From an uncultured Clostridia bacterium (GTDB taxonomy: Bacteria; Bacillota; Clostridia; Christensenellales; UBA1242): a stretch of DNA of 39,397 nucleotides. Position 1 is the stretch's first letter, and each line of letters opens with the position of its first letter. Where the stretch lies: contig CAMLYK010000004.1 in the NCBI GenBank assembly GCA_946491735.1, forward strand, positions 1-39,397, in the 5' to 3' direction. Shown here in pieces: positions 36,720-39,397 of this stretch. Under the pieces are notes generated by a model, which saw only the letters and a program-made list of their open reading frames with translations, was not told the origin of the DNA and searched no databases. The translations under genes and the position numbers were made by a program.

Positions 36720-37922
36720 GTGAACATATTTAAAAAATTATATTGTAGGACATTTCAAGTTGTATTTAGGATAGCAATTCCAATTTTACCTTATCGCGAA
36801 CCAAAAATTTTGCAAAACAATGAAGAAGTTGTCAGTGTTTTAATTGATAATAATGTGAAAAGTGTATTACTAGTCACGGATAAAGGACTTACAAATTTAG
36901 GCCTATATAAAGGATTGATAGAGACAGCAAATGAAAAAGGCATCAAAATATCAGTATATGATGAAACTGTTGCCAACCCAACCACTCAAAATGTGGATGA
37001 AGCATTAAAAGTATACAAAGATAATGCATGCACGGCTATCATTGCTTTTGGCGGAGGTTCTCCGATGGATTGTGCAAAAGCTACAGGAGCAAGAGTGGCA
37101 AGACCTAAAAAATCACTTGGCAAAATGAAAGGAATATTGAAAGTGAATAAAAAACTTTCACTTTTAATTGCTGTTCCAACGACGGCAGGGACGGGTAGTG
37201 AAACGACTCTTGCGGCGGTGATTACAGACAGTAAGACAAGGCACAAGTATGCGATAAACGATTTCCCACTCATTCCAAGATATGCAATGCTGGATCCAAA
37301 TCTAACAGTTGGATTGCCAAAATTTGTGACAGCGACAACAGGTATGGATGCGCTCACACATGCTATAGAAGCTTACATCGGTCGCAGTACGACTAAAGAT
37401 ACACGCAAAAATTCATTAGAGGCTGTCAAGTTAATTTTTAACAATCTATTAAAAGCATATGAGAATGGTGGTGATTTGGAAGCTAGAAAAAATATGCTTC
37501 ATGCTTCATATTGTGCAGGACTCGCTTTCACTAAATCGTATGTTGGATATGTGCACGCAGTTGCACATTCATTGGGTGGCAAATATAATGTTGCTCACGG
37601 TTTGGCAAATGCAATTATTTTACCATATGTTTTGAAAAAATACGGACGAAGCATATATAAAAAACTATGGGAAATGGGAGTGTATGCCGGACTTTTTGAT
37701 AATGATACATCGAAGGAAGCAGGCGCAAAAATATTTATAGAAAAAATTGAAGAGATAAATAGAGCAATGAATATAGGTACTTCAATTCCGGAGATAAAAG
37801 ATGAGGATATTCCATCTCTTGCTATAACTGCAGAAAAAGAAGCAAATCCGCTCTATCCAGTTCCGGTTTTATATACAGCAAAACAACTAGAAGATGTCTA
37901 TCGAGAGGTAAAAAATGGATAA
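36720..37922 (+). CDS. Iron-containing alcohol dehydrogenase
   Basis: 'AIIAFGGGSPMDCAKATGA', 'AVPTTAGTGSETT', 'GMDALTHAIEAYIG', 'VHAVAHSLGGKYNVAHGLANAIILP'; GTG 36720 preceded by aaggag. Confidence 0.93.
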   Translation: MNIFKKLYCRTFQVVFRIAIPILPYREPKILQNNEEVVSVLIDNNVKSVLLVTDKGLTNLGLYKGLIETANEKGIKISVYDETVANPTTQNVDEALKVYKDNACTAIIAFGGGSPMDCAKATGARVARPKKSLGKMKGILKVNKKLSLLIAVPTTAGTGSETTLAAVITDSKTRHKYAINDFPLIPRYAMLDPNLTVGLPKFVTATTGMDALTHAIEAYIGRSTTKDTRKNSLEAVKLIFNNLLKAYENGGDLEARKNMLHASYCAGLAFTKSYVGYVHAVAHSLGGKYNVAHGLANAIILPYVLKKYGRSIYKKLWEMGVYAGLFDNDTSKEAGAKIFIEKIEEINRAMNIGTSIPEIKDEDIPSLAITAEKEANPLYPVPVLYTAKQLEDVYREVKNG

Positions 37923-39291
37923 AGAAATAATATTAGAAAAAATTAAAAAACAGCGTGAATTTTTGGAAGAAAATTCAATGTTAAATTATAAAAATCGTGT
38001 AGAGGCATTGAAAAAATTATATAAAAATATCAAATTGATGACTCCTGAAATCAATGAGGCATTAAAAAAAGATCTAAACAAAGGCGAAGTCGAAACTTAT
38101 ATGGTTGAAATCGGGATGGTGCTTAATGAAATTAGTTATATGATCAAACATTGCAAAGAATTTTCAAAACCAAAAAGAGTTTCAACCCCACTTGCTCAGT
38201 TCCCATCCAGCAGTTACAAAGTTCCATGCGCGTATGGAATGGTGCTTATTATCAGTCCATGGAATTATCCATTTATGCTGGCGATTGAGCCATTAGTAGA
38301 TGCGATTTGCGCTGGCAATTCAGCAATCGTAAAACCTAGCGAGATTTCACCAAATGTCAGCAACGTGATAGAAAAATTAATTGAAAAAACATTTGATCCA
38401 GGTCATGTTACTACCGTTTTAGGTGGAGTGGAGGAGTGTACATTCCTGCTTGATCAAGATTTCGACTATATCTTCTATACTGGTAGTACGAGAGTAGGTG
38501 AAATCGTCATGAAAAAAGCGTCAGAACATTTCACTCCGGTGACGCTAGAGATGGGAGGGAAAAGCCCTTGCATAGTTGATGAAACTGCCAACATCCCACT
38601 CGCTGCAAGGCGTATTGTGTTTGGTAAATTTTTGAATTGTGGTCAGACTTGCGTCGCTCCTGATTATATCTACTGTGATGAAAAAGTGAAAGATAAATTG
38701 ATATACGAATTGAAACGACAAATCATATTGCAATATACGACCGATCCAATCAACAATTCAGAATATCCAAGAATGGTCAATCAGAAACAATATGATGCCA
38801 TGCGATCGTTTATTAATGATGACAACTTGATTTTTGGTGGCAAATGTTCGGATGAAAAATTGAAAATTGAACCTACAATTCTTAGTGCGACATTTGATGA
38901 TGAGGTTATGAAAGAAGAGATATTTGGACCTATCCTTCCTATTGTCACATTTAAGGATATTGATGAAGCAATCAAGAATGTAAATTCATTGAATAAACCA
39001 CTCGCATTTTACGTCTTTTCATCATCAAAAGAAAATCAAAATAAATTCATCAATCGTTGTCCATTTGGTGGTGGGTGCATCAATGATACGATCGTACATA
39101 TAGCAACACCAAACATGGGATTTGGAGGATTGAAGCAAAGCGGAATTGGGGCATATCATGGTAAAATTGGCTTTGATACATTCACTCATTACAAAAGTAT
39201 TTTGAATAAAAAGACATGGTTAGATTTGCCAATGAGGTATCAACCATTCAACAAATTTAAGGCATTCTTAATCAAGTTGTTTTTAAGATAA
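37915..39291 (+). CDS. Aldehyde dehydrogenase (ALDH3-like)
   Basis: 'ISPWNYPFMLAIEPLVDAICAGNSAIVKPSE', 'TLEMGGKSPCIVDETA', 'GKFLNCGQTCVAPDY', 'KEEIFGPILPIVTF'; overlaps the ADH stop by 8 nt. Confidence 0.93.
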   Translation: MDKEIILEKIKKQREFLEENSMLNYKNRVEALKKLYKNIKLMTPEINEALKKDLNKGEVETYMVEIGMVLNEISYMIKHCKEFSKPKRVSTPLAQFPSSSYKVPCAYGMVLIISPWNYPFMLAIEPLVDAICAGNSAIVKPSEISPNVSNVIEKLIEKTFDPGHVTTVLGGVEECTFLLDQDFDYIFYTGSTRVGEIVMKKASEHFTPVTLEMGGKSPCIVDETANIPLAARRIVFGKFLNCGQTCVAPDYIYCDEKVKDKLIYELKRQIILQYTTDPINNSEYPRMVNQKQYDAMRSFINDDNLIFGGKCSDEKLKIEPTILSATFDDEVMKEEIFGPILPIVTFKDIDEAIKNVNSLNKPLAFYVFSSSKENQNKFINRCPFGGGCINDTIVHIATPNMGFGGLKQSGIGAYHGKIGFDTFTHYKSILNKKTWLDLPMRYQPFNKFKAFLIKLFLR

Positions 39292-39397
39292 TCATTAAAA
39301 TATTTTAAAAATTGTAAAAAATACCTAAATTTTTACTGAATTCTAATAATTTTTTGTTAATTTTATTAAATTTTTTTAAACATAAACAATATTTTTA

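Noticed and set aside
1-39397. CRISPR arrays, tRNAs, rRNAs, integrases, transposases
   Set aside because: None recognised by eye in intergenic regions or among the supplied ORFs

Overview
The window is AT-rich (low-GC Firmicutes/Clostridia-like) and almost entirely chromosomal housekeeping. No phage, transposon, CRISPR array, tRNA or rRNA was recognised. Left to right: recO; ppdK; a small nucleoside-deoxyribosyltransferase-like protein; a dnaG / truncated sigma-like / rpoD / zinc-ribbon / YkvI-type block; a lytic transglycosylase and SOS-regulated dinB; engB; a conserved uncharacterised cysteine-containing protein; a CrtO-like membrane protein; a metallophosphoesterase; a rearranged dcw cluster (rsmH, FtsL-like, PBP with PASTA, murE, mraY, murD, ftsW, murA, ftsQ, ftsA, ftsZ); an ABC importer of the nitrate/taurine/NMT1 class; small membrane proteins including a tandem paralogous pair with duplicated promoters; a cysteine-rich 66-aa protein; ytxC-like, T-box and thrS; and an iron-ADH/ALDH pair. 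The points most worth a second look are (1) an RpoD region 1.2-2.3-like protein lacking the promoter-recognition regions, translationally coupled to rpoD; (2) the tandem paralogous membrane proteins whose promoters share a perfect CATATTTT-TAC-AAAATATG inverted repeat; (3) an FtsA without a C-terminal membrane-targeting tail; (4) apparently leaderless promoter/start-codon arrangements; and (5) a LexA box inside the dinB promoter. All calls come from reading the sequence and the supplied ORFs; no database search was run.
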